Positions 1 through 6,188 of a DNA stretch of 6,269 nucleotides are shown piece after piece (the stretch's first letter is position 1; the number at the start of each line of letters is the position of its first letter). The translations under genes were made by a program, and so were the position numbers. Where the stretch lies: positions 584,502-590,770 of the forward strand of contig NZ_GG700752.1 of assembly GCF_000160855.1 (NCBI RefSeq). The letters are read 5' to 3'. The DNA comes from Lactobacillus helveticus DSM 20075 = CGMCC 1.1877 (lineage in GTDB: Bacteria > Bacillota > Bacilli > Lactobacillales > Lactobacillaceae). The notes beneath the pieces are model-generated. The model searched no databases, had not been told where the DNA came from, and saw nothing but the letters and a program-made list of their open reading frames with translations.

Positions 1-77
1 TTTTGGGGTCTGATAATTTTTTAATAGCAGTTATCTAAGAATTATATGAAGAAAAGATAAAGATTTATTAAAAGTAC

Positions 78-106
78 TTGTATATCTGTCCTTGCCCTTT
101 TATGAT
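78..106 (+). promoter_or_regulatory. Promoter of the M-box/mgtA unit
   Basis: A TTGTAT -35 box (78-83) and a TATGAT -10 box (101-106) are separated by exactly 17 bp, a good match to a vegetative sigma-A promoter. Transcription would start near 113, about 10 bases before the first paired base of the riboswitch, which is the expected arrangement. The start site is inferred from spacing. Positions 1-77 upstream are AT-rich, and I see no gene or structured element in them. Confidence 0.7.
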
Positions 107-123
107 GAAGTTGTTAATTAAAT

Positions 124-310
124 AGTTAAAGCAAATGAACTGTTAGGTGAGACTCCTACGTAAATATACGCTGACGCCCAGCAACATCCAGAGATGCCGA
201 TGGGTTAAACAGGAACTGTCGAATTAAGGCTTTGCCCAGTCAGCTAGTTGAACAGACTTCACGTTACGTAGTGTTAAAACTGAACGACGAGTAGAAATCG
301 CTTGATAACT
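124..310 (+). ncRNA. M-box (ykoK leader) Mg2+ riboswitch aptamer
   Basis: This leader matches the conserved M-box primary sequence. The blocks are GTTAGGTGAGACTCCTACG from 142, CTGACGCCCA (171-180), GATGCCGATGGGTTAAACAGG (from 193) and AAGGCTTTGCCCAGTCAGC (from 226). The secondary structure also fits. AGTTA/TAACT and AAGC/GCTT close the terminal stem (124-132 with 300-310, 2-nt bulge). CTACGTAA (156-163) pairs perfectly with 264-271. GCTGAC (170-175) pairs with GTCAGC (239-244), GCCCA (176-180) with TGGGT (201-205), and CATC (185-188) with GATG (193-196). In this family Mg2+ binding compacts the RNA and lets a downstream terminator form, switching off Mg2+ transporter genes. The gene immediately downstream is a Mg2+ P-type ATPase, which supports the assignment. 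Confidence 0.95.
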
Positions 311-345
311 AAGACCAATGCAGTTTTTGCGTTGGTCTTTTGTTT
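311..345 (+). terminator. Riboswitch expression-platform terminator (attenuator)
   Basis: AAGACCAATGC (311-321) pairs with GCGTTGGTCTT (329-339), giving 11 bp with one G-T wobble around a 7-base loop. A T-rich tract (TTTGTTTGTTT) follows. The hairpin starts directly after the 3' strand of the M-box closing stem, so it is the expected off switch at high Mg2+. I could not identify a strong competing antiterminator pairing by eye. Confidence 0.9.
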
Positions 346-360
346 GTTTGCCGATTTTTT

Positions 361-369
361 AGGGGAGGG
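361..369 (+). promoter_or_regulatory. Ribosome binding site that fixes the mgtA start
   Basis: The purine tract AGGGGAGGG ends 6 bases before ATG 376. It supports ATG 376 over an in-frame TTG at 340, which lies inside the attenuator hairpin and has no ribosome site. The site is downstream of the terminator, so translation can occur only on read-through transcripts. Confidence 0.85.
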
Positions 370-375
370 ATTAGA

Positions 376-3054
376 ATGTTAAAAATTTACTCTAAAGATC
401 GTGTGGTAACAGATGCGACTTTGGCTAAACAGATTGCAGGAGAGGAAAAAAGTGAGGTATTAGATAGATTACATACGTCGGTTGAAGGATTAGAAACTAG
501 TCAGGCAAAAAAACGATTAGAGCGTGATGGATTAAATGAGGTTTCCAATAAAGAGCATCATCCTAAGTTACATTTCTTAGTAGATGCATTTATGACTCCA
601 TTTACTGGAGTGTTATTGATTTTAGCAACTTTATCGTTTTTTACTAATTATCTATTAGCAGCACCAGCTGATAAGGATTTGAGTACCGTAATTATTATGT
701 TGACTATGGTATTGATTTCTGGACTAACGAGTTTTATTCAAAATGTAAGAACAAATGATGCTGTAGAAAGTCTTTTAAATATGGTTTCCGTAACTACTAA
801 TATTAGACGGGATCAAAAAGACCAAGAATTGCCAACTAAGGAAGTTGTAGTTGGTGACATCATTAATTTAACTGCAGGGGATTTAGTTCCAGCTGATATG
901 CGGTTACTTCGAAGCAAGGATCTATTTTGTTCAGCTAGTTCTTTAAATGGTGAATCTAATCCGGTAGAAAAGATTGCAGATCAAAAACCAAAAGATGATG
1001 AAAGTTATCTTGATTATCCTAATATCCTGTACGAGGGTACTAATATTATTTCCGGTTCAGGCATGGGAGTTGTATTTGCGACAGGTGATAAAACCGTTTT
1101 TGGTAATCTAGCACGTAGTTTAGCTAAAAATAAGACTAAGGAAACTACTTTTGATATTGGTATTAAAAATATTTCTAAGACCTTATTAACGATGACTGCA
1201 GTTATTACGCCATTGGTTTTCTTGATCAATGGGCTAACAAAGGGCGATTGGTTTAATGCCTTAATTTTTGCGATTGCAACTGCTGTAGGTCTAACACCAG
1301 AAATGTTACCGGTAATTGTTACCAGTAACTTGGTTAAGGGGTCTGTAGAAATGGCTAAGCATGAAACGATTGTTAAGAGAATGAGTTCAATTCAGAACTT
1401 TGGCTCTGCAGATATTTTGTGTACTGATAAGACAGGTACTTTAACTCAAGATAAGGTTGTACTTGAAAGACATTACAATCTAAATCTAGAAGAAAAACCA
1501 AAAGTCTTAGGATTATCCTTTTTAAATAGTTACTATCAAACAGGGATGAAAGACTTGATGGATGAGGCCATCATTCATGCTGCCGATGATGAAATAGACA
1601 CAGTTAAGATTAAACAAGATTATCAAAAAATTGATGAAATTCCTTTTGATTTTAAACGTCGGCGGATGAGTGTAGTTGTTAAAAATAAGAAAAATGAGCA
1701 TCTATTAGTAACTAAGGGAGCTGCGGAAGAAATGTTGGCATGTTCTAATAGAGTAGAAAAGGATGGGGAGATCAAACCGTTAGATGAAGCGCAGCGAAAA
1801 GAGATTTTAGACAAGATTGATGAAATGAATCGTGATGGTCTTAGAGTTATTTTGCTTGCTTACAAGAAAAATCCAGCTCCTGTTGGTGAATTTAGTGTAG
1901 CCGATGAAAAAGAATTGATTCTCGCCGGATTTTTAGCATTCCTTGATCCACCAAAGGATAGTGCTAAGGAGGCATTGGATGCTTTAAAACAAGATGGAAT
2001 TACAGTTAAGATTCTGACTGGTGATAATGAAGCTGTAACGAGAAATGTTGGTGCGCAAGTAGGTCTGAATATTGATAAAGTATACCAAGGTAAAGAACTT
2101 GAAAATAAAACTACAGCTGAATTAAAGAAGATAGTGCAAGAATGCGATGTTTTCGTTAAGCTATCACCACAGCAAAAGGCCAAGATTATTAAAGTATTGA
2201 GAGAAGATGGGCACACCGTAGCTTACATGGGTGATGGTATTAATGATGCTCCAGCTATGAAGGCTGCCGATGTTTCAATTTCTGTGGACACGGCTGTGGA
2301 TATCGCTAAAAAATCTGCAGATATTATTTTGCTTCATAAAGATTTACGAATCTTGGAAAGAGCAGTTCAAATTGGTCGACAAGTATTTGGTAATGCAATG
2401 AAGTATATCAAGATTACACTTTCATCTAATTTTGGTAATATTTTATCAATTTTAGTAGCATCTTCATTTTTACCATTTTTGCCAATGTTGCCAATTCAAT
2501 TACTAATTCTCGATTTGATGTACGGAACCAGTTGTTTATCAATTCCATTTGATACAATGAATCGTCATTATCTTTCAGAACCAAGAAAGTGGAGTACTAA
2601 GAAGTTGCCTAAGTTTATGTTCTACTTCGGTCCAACTTCATCGATTTTTGATATTTTGACTTTTGCAATTCTATTTTTTGTAGTTTGTCCACAAGTTGTG
2701 GGTACCAGTTATGCAGGAGCAACAGCTTCACAAAAATTATTGTTTAGTCTTGTCTTTAGTGCTGGTTGGTTTATTGAATCTCTTTGGACACAAGAAATGG
2801 TGATCCATGCTTTAAGAGATCCAAGAGTACCTTTTATTAAGCAACATGCAACGGCAATTGTTACTTGGTCAACCATTAGCATGGCAGCAATCGGAACAGC
2901 TTTACCGTTTATTAATCCAATTGCAAGTGCAATGAAGTTTGGTCCGATTCCGGTATACTTCTTGGCAATCGTATTTGTTTTATTAGTTTTATATATTGCC
3001 TTAACTACTGTAGTTAAAAAGTGGTACATGAAATCTGAGAAATACTTGATATAA
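376..3054 (+). CDS. mgtA: Magnesium-importing P-type ATPase MgtA (P3B)
   Basis: The 892-residue protein is full length for MgtA (E. coli MgtA is about 900). It is predicted to be a membrane ATPase that moves Mg2+ into the cell using a phospho-aspartate cycle. TM1-2 lie near residues 72-122. The actuator domain carries NGES at 191-194, where the family normally has TGES. TM3-4 lie near 270-318, with the Mg2+-ATPase signature LTPEMLP at 306-312. The phosphorylated Asp is D351 in DKTGTLTQDK. The nucleotide-binding domain is followed by TGDN at 548-551 and MGDGINDAP at 618-626. Six further membrane segments fill about 677-885. The stretch IQNFGSADILCTDKTGT and the overall length distinguish MgtA from Ca2+ or Na+ pumps. 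It is the only gene in its unit and is controlled by the M-box just upstream. The gene is intact; the only oddity is Asn in place of Thr in TGES. Confidence 0.95.
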   Translation: MLKIYSKDRVVTDATLAKQIAGEEKSEVLDRLHTSVEGLETSQAKKRLERDGLNEVSNKEHHPKLHFLVDAFMTPFTGVLLILATLSFFTNYLLAAPADKDLSTVIIMLTMVLISGLTSFIQNVRTNDAVESLLNMVSVTTNIRRDQKDQELPTKEVVVGDIINLTAGDLVPADMRLLRSKDLFCSASSLNGESNPVEKIADQKPKDDESYLDYPNILYEGTNIISGSGMGVVFATGDKTVFGNLARSLAKNKTKETTFDIGIKNISKTLLTMTAVITPLVFLINGLTKGDWFNALIFAIATAVGLTPEMLPVIVTSNLVKGSVEMAKHETIVKRMSSIQNFGSADILCTDKTGTLTQDKVVLERHYNLNLEEKPKVLGLSFLNSYYQTGMKDLMDEAIIHAADDEIDTVKIKQDYQKIDEIPFDFKRRRMSVVVKNKKNEHLLVTKGAAEEMLACSNRVEKDGEIKPLDEAQRKEILDKIDEMNRDGLRVILLAYKKNPAPVGEFSVADEKELILAGFLAFLDPPKDSAKEALDALKQDGITVKILTGDNEAVTRNVGAQVGLNIDKVYQGKELENKTTAELKKIVQECDVFVKLSPQQKAKIIKVLREDGHTVAYMGDGINDAPAMKAADVSISVDTAVDIAKKSADIILLHKDLRILERAVQIGRQVFGNAMKYIKITLSSNFGNILSILVASSFLPFLPMLPIQLLILDLMYGTSCLSIPFDTMNRHYLSEPRKWSTKKLPKFMFYFGPTSSIFDILTFAILFFVVCPQVVGTSYAGATASQKLLFSLVFSAGWFIESLWTQEMVIHALRDPRVPFIKQHATAIVTWSTISMAAIGTALPFINPIASAMKFGPIPVYFLAIVFVLLVLYIALTTVVKKWYMKSEKYLI

Positions 3055-3055
3055 C

Positions 3056-3105
3056 AAAAAAGACACAGTCGGTAAGATTTGCTTACCTAGCTGTGCCTTT
3101 TTTAT
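3056..3105. terminator. Bidirectional terminator between mgtA and the convergent pseudogene
   Basis: CACAG (3064-3068) pairs with CTGTG (3091-3095). After a small internal loop, GGTAAG (3071-3076) pairs with CTTACC (3082-3087) around ATTTG. A T6 run follows on the plus strand (3098-3103), and A6 (3056-3061) gives a T6 run on the minus strand. The hairpin begins just after the mgtA stop and lies just past the stop of the minus-strand pseudogene, so it can end both transcripts. Confidence 0.88.
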
Positions 3106-3118
3106 TTTACTGAATAAA

Positions 3119-3536
3119 TTATTCTAATTTACCAGCTTTGGCTAAAACTTCCTTAGCCTTTTCAAGTGAGTGGTGTTCTTCACGATAACGTTTAATATCA
3201 GTATCACTTAATCTATCAAGCTTTTCATCAAGTTCCTTGAATTCTTTTTCAAGATCCTTAATAACGCCTTATTCATCCTCTACATAAACATATTCGTTTT
3301 CATCAGCTTTAGCGTCAATCTTGGCGTCATATTCACCGACTTTTCTAGCATGCTTTAAAATGGACTTAATGTCCTTAATAGTTTCATGTTGTGCAGTACG
3401 GTGACGACGGTCAGGAACTGAATCTTCGATTCTAGCTAAGTGACTTTTAGCGTTCACTAATCTTCTTAGAAATTCTGTCTAAAGCTTTCAATTGTCTCTT
3501 TGAATAATCTGTCTGTCTCTTTGAATAATCTGTCAT
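3119..3536 (-). pseudogene. Broken gene for a small charged helical protein of unknown function
   Basis: The start is clear: AGGAGGT (3550-3544) sits 7 bases before ATG 3536. The first frame reads MTDYSKRQTDYSKRQLKALDRISKKISER (29 residues) and stops at 3449-3447. The coding signal continues one frame over. That frame is open from about 3478 (TEFLRRLVNAKSHLARIED...) to a TAA at 3271-3269, then resumes in the same frame for 49 residues (GVIKDLEKEFKELDEKLD...KAGKLE) to a TAA at 3121-3119. So there is one frameshift, between about 3455 and 3484, and one nonsense codon, plausibly CAA to TAA. The intact product would be about 139 residues, soluble, rich in Lys and Glu, with a probable coiled coil in its last third and no signal peptide. 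No start codon precedes the final segment. I do not recognise the family. A sequencing error could explain one lesion, but two make decay more likely. Confidence 0.75.
3493..3534 (-). repeat. Perfect 21-bp tandem duplication at the pseudogene's start
   Basis: TGTCTCTTTGAATAATCTGTC occurs twice back to back, at 3493-3513 and 3514-3534, with no mismatch. It encodes TDYSKRQ twice directly after the start Met and preserves frame, so it does not itself break the gene. The absence of mismatches suggests a recent slippage or unequal-recombination event. Confidence 0.95.
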
Positions 3537-3638
3537 GTTTATTACCTCCTAGGTAAATGATCATCTCTAATAAATAGGCTTTCACTGTATGTTTCATTTT
3601 TGGATAAAGCAAGAATATGCACTTGGAATTTTTTAAAC

Positions 3639-3667
3639 ATTATAAGATTGAGAATACTGGCAGGAAA
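3639..3667 (-). promoter_or_regulatory. Possible promoter of the pseudogene
   Basis: A perfect TATAAT (3644-3639, minus strand) lies about 100 bases upstream of the ATG. At 17-bp spacing the -35 position reads TTTCCT, which is poor. The rest of 3553-3638 shows no better promoter and no recognisable structured element. Confidence 0.3.
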
Positions 3668-3702
3668 TGAAGAAAAGACTTCAGAATAAATCTGAAGTCT
3701 TT
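3664..3702 (-). terminator. Terminator of the sugar permease gene
   Basis: AAAGACTTCAGA (3674-3685) pairs perfectly with TCTGAAGTCTTT (3691-3702), giving 12 bp around a 5-base loop. It starts 16 bases after the permease stop. On the minus strand the hairpin is followed by the T-rich TTTTCTTCATTTC, as expected for an intrinsic terminator. Confidence 0.88.
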
Positions 3703-3718
3703 CATTAATTTTTAGTAT

Positions 3719-4561
3719 TCATTGAATAGCAGCACCAATGATAATTAAGATTAGGCCAACAAAGGTTGCAATTAATTCGGATTTAGTCTTATTTTCACCG
3801 ATAAAGAAAATACCGCCTAAAGTAGAAATTATTACGCAAAGTTGACTGTAAATAAAAGCAGTAATAACGCCGTTTAATTGAGCTGAAAAGATATATGCGA
3901 ATGCGGCGATCCCAAATGAAAAACCGGAAAAGATATTAAGCCAGGTAGCTTTTTCTTTTAATACCTTGGTTTGGCAAGATACTAACAAAAAGATAATACT
4001 ACCAATAAAGATACCAATCATTTGTGGTAAAAATAGGGTCTGTGCATCGGCTGTGATAGCTTTGGGAAATGATGAATAAATCCAATAACCAATTGATGTG
4101 AAGAGCAATAGAATAATATCTCTCATTTTGAGTTTGGCGCTTTTATCTTTGCTGATGGCGGTCAAACTAACACCAACGATAATTAAGATTAAAGCTAAAG
4201 TACCAATTAAATATTGAGAGCTGCTAGTCCATTCTCCAAAAATTATTGCCCCAATTAAAGTATTACCGATCAGTTGAAAACCTGTTGATAATGGCATCGT
4301 TTTACTGATACCGATATTTCTCATTGAAATGAATTGACCAGATTGTCCAAGTGCACAAAACATTCCAGAAATTAGTGATAACGAAAAAATTGTAATGTTG
4401 GAACTGGTTGGATGAATGATAGCTGTAATAATACCGATTATTAATGCCCCAGTTCCTAACCCCATTAACTCATTAGCAGGATGACTATTTTTAATTTTGC
4501 CAGCAATAAGTGAAAAAATTCCCCAACCAAGTGCTGGAATTAAAGCAATAAGTATATTCAT
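3719..4561 (-). CDS. GRP-family sugar uptake permease (GlcU/RbsU-like)
   Basis: The 280-residue protein is strongly hydrophobic and almost entirely membrane embedded. About ten segments can be placed, near residues 2-20, 32-49, 56-73, 86-108, 114-136, 148-165, 176-194, 206-225, 232-252 and 261-279. It resembles the glucose/ribose porter family of the drug/metabolite transporter superfamily. Recognisable blocks are PALGWG (9-14), ISKTMPLSTGFQLIGN (85-100) with FGEW (108-111), and LGGIFFIGENKTK (248-260). Length is normal for GlcU and RbsU. These permeases import free sugar by ion symport. The substrate (glucose, ribose or another) cannot be read from the sequence, so I give no symbol. ATAAGGT (4577-4571) precedes ATG 4561 by 9 bases. 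The gene has its own promoter and terminator, and no sugar kinase or isomerase gene is next to it. Confidence 0.88.
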   Translation of the reverse strand: MNILIALIPALGWGIFSLIAGKIKNSHPANELMGLGTGALIIGIITAIIHPTSSNITIFSLSLISGMFCALGQSGQFISMRNIGISKTMPLSTGFQLIGNTLIGAIIFGEWTSSSQYLIGTLALILIIVGVSLTAISKDKSAKLKMRDIILLLFTSIGYWIYSSFPKAITADAQTLFLPQMIGIFIGSIIFLLVSCQTKVLKEKATWLNIFSGFSFGIAAFAYIFSAQLNGVITAFIYSQLCVIISTLGGIFFIGENKTKSELIATFVGLILIIIGAAIQ

Positions 4562-4581
4562 AAATTAACTACCTTATTTTT

Positions 4582-4595
4582 TGTAAGTACTTACA
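4582..4595. promoter_or_regulatory. 14-bp palindrome at the permease transcription start (candidate operator)
   Basis: TGTAAGTACTTACA is a perfect palindrome lying just downstream of the -10 box and covering the predicted start of transcription. It equals the catabolite-responsive element half-sites (TGTAAG...CTTACA) except that the central CG found in CcpA and most LacI-family operators is TA. It is well placed to act as a repressor site. The protein that binds it is unknown. Confidence 0.55.
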
Positions 4596-4597
4596 TA

Positions 4598-4626
4598 ATA
4601 TTAAAATAAATCTAAATTGCTAGCAA
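4598..4626 (-). promoter_or_regulatory. Promoter of the sugar permease gene
   Basis: On the minus strand, TTGCTA (4626-4621) and TAATAT (4603-4598) are separated by 17 bp. Transcription would start near 4591, giving a leader of about 30 bases. The -35 box lies inside a 10-bp palindrome, TTGCTAGCAA (4617-4626). The promoter lies downstream of the pepC terminator, so the permease is transcribed separately. Confidence 0.6.
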
Positions 4627-4644
4627 ATTTTTTGCCTTTTCATG

Positions 4645-4680
4645 AAAAAGACTAGAAGTGTCAAACATTCCTAGTCTTTT
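4645..4680 (-). terminator. Terminator of pepC
   Basis: AAAAGACTAG (4646-4655) pairs perfectly with CTAGTCTTTT (4671-4680), and GTG/CAT pairing extends it toward a TCAAA loop. On the minus strand the stem runs into TTTTT. It lies 24 bases past the pepC stop. Confidence 0.87.
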
Positions 4681-4704
4681 AATTATGTGGAATAAATCTA
4701 ATTA

Positions 4705-6054
4705 TTAATACTTAAATGCTAAAGCACCCATTGGATCCCATGGCAATAATTGAATAGGATTATCCTTGCCTTCGTCGTAAGCCTTCTTAAGATCTTCTGG
4801 CAAAATATCTTTGTTAATAACTGCTTGGTAAACAAATGAGTCAAACCATGAATCACTCATTACGAAGTAGCCTTTAAAGCCTGGCTTTTCACCCCATGAG
4901 TTTTCAATCTTCCACTTAGTTGGTTTGCCATCAACGATGTCAACACCAGTAATAACCATTGCGTGGTCCATCATGCTTTCGCCTGAGTCAAGCTTATCAG
5001 CCTTAGACATTGAGAAGTCAACGTCAAATAATTGATCACGGCGGTAAAGATTGGTGTCAAGAAGTCCAGCGCGACGTTCAGAATCCTTAACAACGTTTGA
5101 ACCAAACCATACAACTTCGCCGCTCTTTAATTGCTTGATGATCAAATCCTTCATTTCATCAACCTTTAAGTTTAAGTGACGAACTTGACGACCACCTTCA
5201 ACGTTACCTAAGTATTCAACTGAGAATACCTTGTGGAAAGGCTTGTCGCTAGTTGGGGCATTGATAGTTGAAATATGGTTGGCTAAATCCATACCAACAT
5301 ATTTGTCAAAGAATTCCTTAGGTGTAATGTCCTTGTCGATGTGGTAGTTGTGATCATCGTCACGGTATTCGAAGTTAAATTTCTTTGGTGGAACACCAAG
5401 TGAAATTGCAAGAACACGGAAGACATCATTTAACATTTCTTCCTTGCGAGCTTGTACTTCGTCTTCTGATTTGCCAGCATTAACAAGTCTGCGTAATTCA
5501 AGACCATCTTTGCGAAGCAAGGTGTTTAAAGTATCATTTAATGCACTTGAGTTGGTTGCATTAGCAGTTTCTGGGTAAACGCTCTTTGGTACGATACCGT
5601 ATTTTTCGATAATACCGCAAAGCATATCCCATTGACCACCATCTTGTTGTGGTGTTGCAAACAAGAATGAAACCTTACGATCGCCTAAATCTTTGTCAGC
5701 AGTCGCAATCACGTTTTCGAAGAACCAGTTAGATTTTTCAAATTTATCCCAGAAGTTAGTGTAGTTTTGAGATAATTCGAAGTCCTGTAACTTAAACTTC
5801 TTTTGTAATGGGTGGCGCATAGTGTTTAAAGCACTAAACATCCAGCAACGACCTGATTGCTTTTGATTAGCTGGCTTACCAGTATCAATTTCAATTGAGA
5901 AAATTGGGTCTAAGTCGATCTTAGTTTGTAAGTTTTGACTTGCTTTGTAAATACCGTTTTCTTGTGCTGCGTGACTTGCAACATTGAAAACAGGATGATT
6001 GTTTAAATCATTTTCAAATTTTGCAATGGTATCGTTATTAATTTCTTTTGCCAT
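4705..6054 (-). CDS. pepC: Aminopeptidase C (bleomycin hydrolase family, C1B)
   Basis: The 449-residue protein is a full-length PepC, a cytoplasmic cysteine aminopeptidase that removes N-terminal residues from peptides taken up by the cell. The papain-type catalytic set is complete. C70 lies in QSGRCWMFSALN, with the oxyanion Gln at Q64. H364 lies in MMDHAMVITG and N385 in ENSWGEK. Further family blocks are LSQNYTNFWDKFEKSNWFFEN (from 94), FATPQQDGGQWDMLC (132-146) and FNFEYRDDD (226-234). There is no signal peptide. The C-terminal arm ends WDPMGALAFKY. In the related yeast enzyme Gal6 this arm enters the active site and limits it to aminopeptidase action in a hexameric barrel. AAGGAGG (6068-6062) precedes ATG 6054 by 7 bases, indicating strong translation. 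It is a single-gene unit with its own promoter and terminator. Related lactobacillar endopeptidases (PepE, PepG) are the main alternative, but the motifs fit PepC better. Confidence 0.96.
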   Translation of the reverse strand: MAKEINNDTIAKFENDLNNHPVFNVASHAAQENGIYKASQNLQTKIDLDPIFSIEIDTGKPANQKQSGRCWMFSALNTMRHPLQKKFKLQDFELSQNYTNFWDKFEKSNWFFENVIATADKDLGDRKVSFLFATPQQDGGQWDMLCGIIEKYGIVPKSVYPETANATNSSALNDTLNTLLRKDGLELRRLVNAGKSEDEVQARKEEMLNDVFRVLAISLGVPPKKFNFEYRDDDHNYHIDKDITPKEFFDKYVGMDLANHISTINAPTSDKPFHKVFSVEYLGNVEGGRQVRHLNLKVDEMKDLIIKQLKSGEVVWFGSNVVKDSERRAGLLDTNLYRRDQLFDVDFSMSKADKLDSGESMMDHAMVITGVDIVDGKPTKWKIENSWGEKPGFKGYFVMSDSWFDSFVYQAVINKDILPEDLKKAYDEGKDNPIQLLPWDPMGALAFKY

Positions 6055-6091
6055 TAAAAATCCTCCTTTAATGTATACCTTCTCATTCTAT

Positions 6092-6120
6092 ATTTTAGCT
6101 GATAAAAAGGAAGTAGTCTA
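6092..6120 (-). promoter_or_regulatory. Promoter of pepC
   Basis: On the minus strand TAGACT (6120-6115) and TAAAAT (6097-6092) are separated by 17 bp. Transcription would start near 6085, giving a leader of about 30 bases that contains the strong ribosome site. The -35 box matches the consensus at four of six positions. Confidence 0.55.
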
Positions 6121-6144
6121 TCTCTAGATGGATATATCTAGAGA
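6121..6144. repeat. Inverted repeat abutting the pepC -35 box
   Basis: TCTCTAGAT (6121-6129) and ATCTAGAGA (6136-6144) are perfect 9-bp arms around GGATAT. No T run follows on either strand, so it is not an intrinsic terminator. Its position, immediately upstream of the pepC -35 and between pepC and a possible divergent gene, suggests a regulator-binding site. Confidence 0.6.
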
Positions 6145-6188
6145 ATATATTTTGATAAGCTAAAGATAGCGAGATGAAGGGAGAAATT

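Noticed and set aside
1..38. C-terminal end of an upstream gene at the left edge
   Set aside because: Short frames end at 13, 24 and 38, but none is long enough to recognise and no terminator follows.
340..375. Longer mgtA start at TTG 340, adding 12 residues
   Set aside because: The TTG overlaps the attenuator hairpin, has no ribosome site, and the added residues are not typical of MgtA. ATG 376 has a strong site at 361-369.
1014..1229. Minus-strand open frame inside mgtA (71 codons)
   Set aside because: It is opposite an intact, strongly conserved gene and has no recognisable motif. It is a shadow frame, as are the minus-strand frames at 1623-1814, 1860-2216 and 2709-3029.
3269..3457. Independent 62-residue gene starting at GTG 3457
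   Set aside because: It has no ribosome site of its own. The same frame continues upstream past the GTG and resumes after the TAA at 3269, and a strong start lies at 3536. It reads better as the middle of one broken gene.
3447..3484. Programmed +1 frameshift in the minus-strand gene
   Set aside because: There is no RF2-like shift site (CTT TGA) or clear slippery sequence, and the later in-frame TAA would still end translation. Mutation is simpler.
3557..3564. ATGATCAT palindrome in the pseudogene leader
   Set aside because: It is eight bases in AT-rich sequence and could easily occur by chance.
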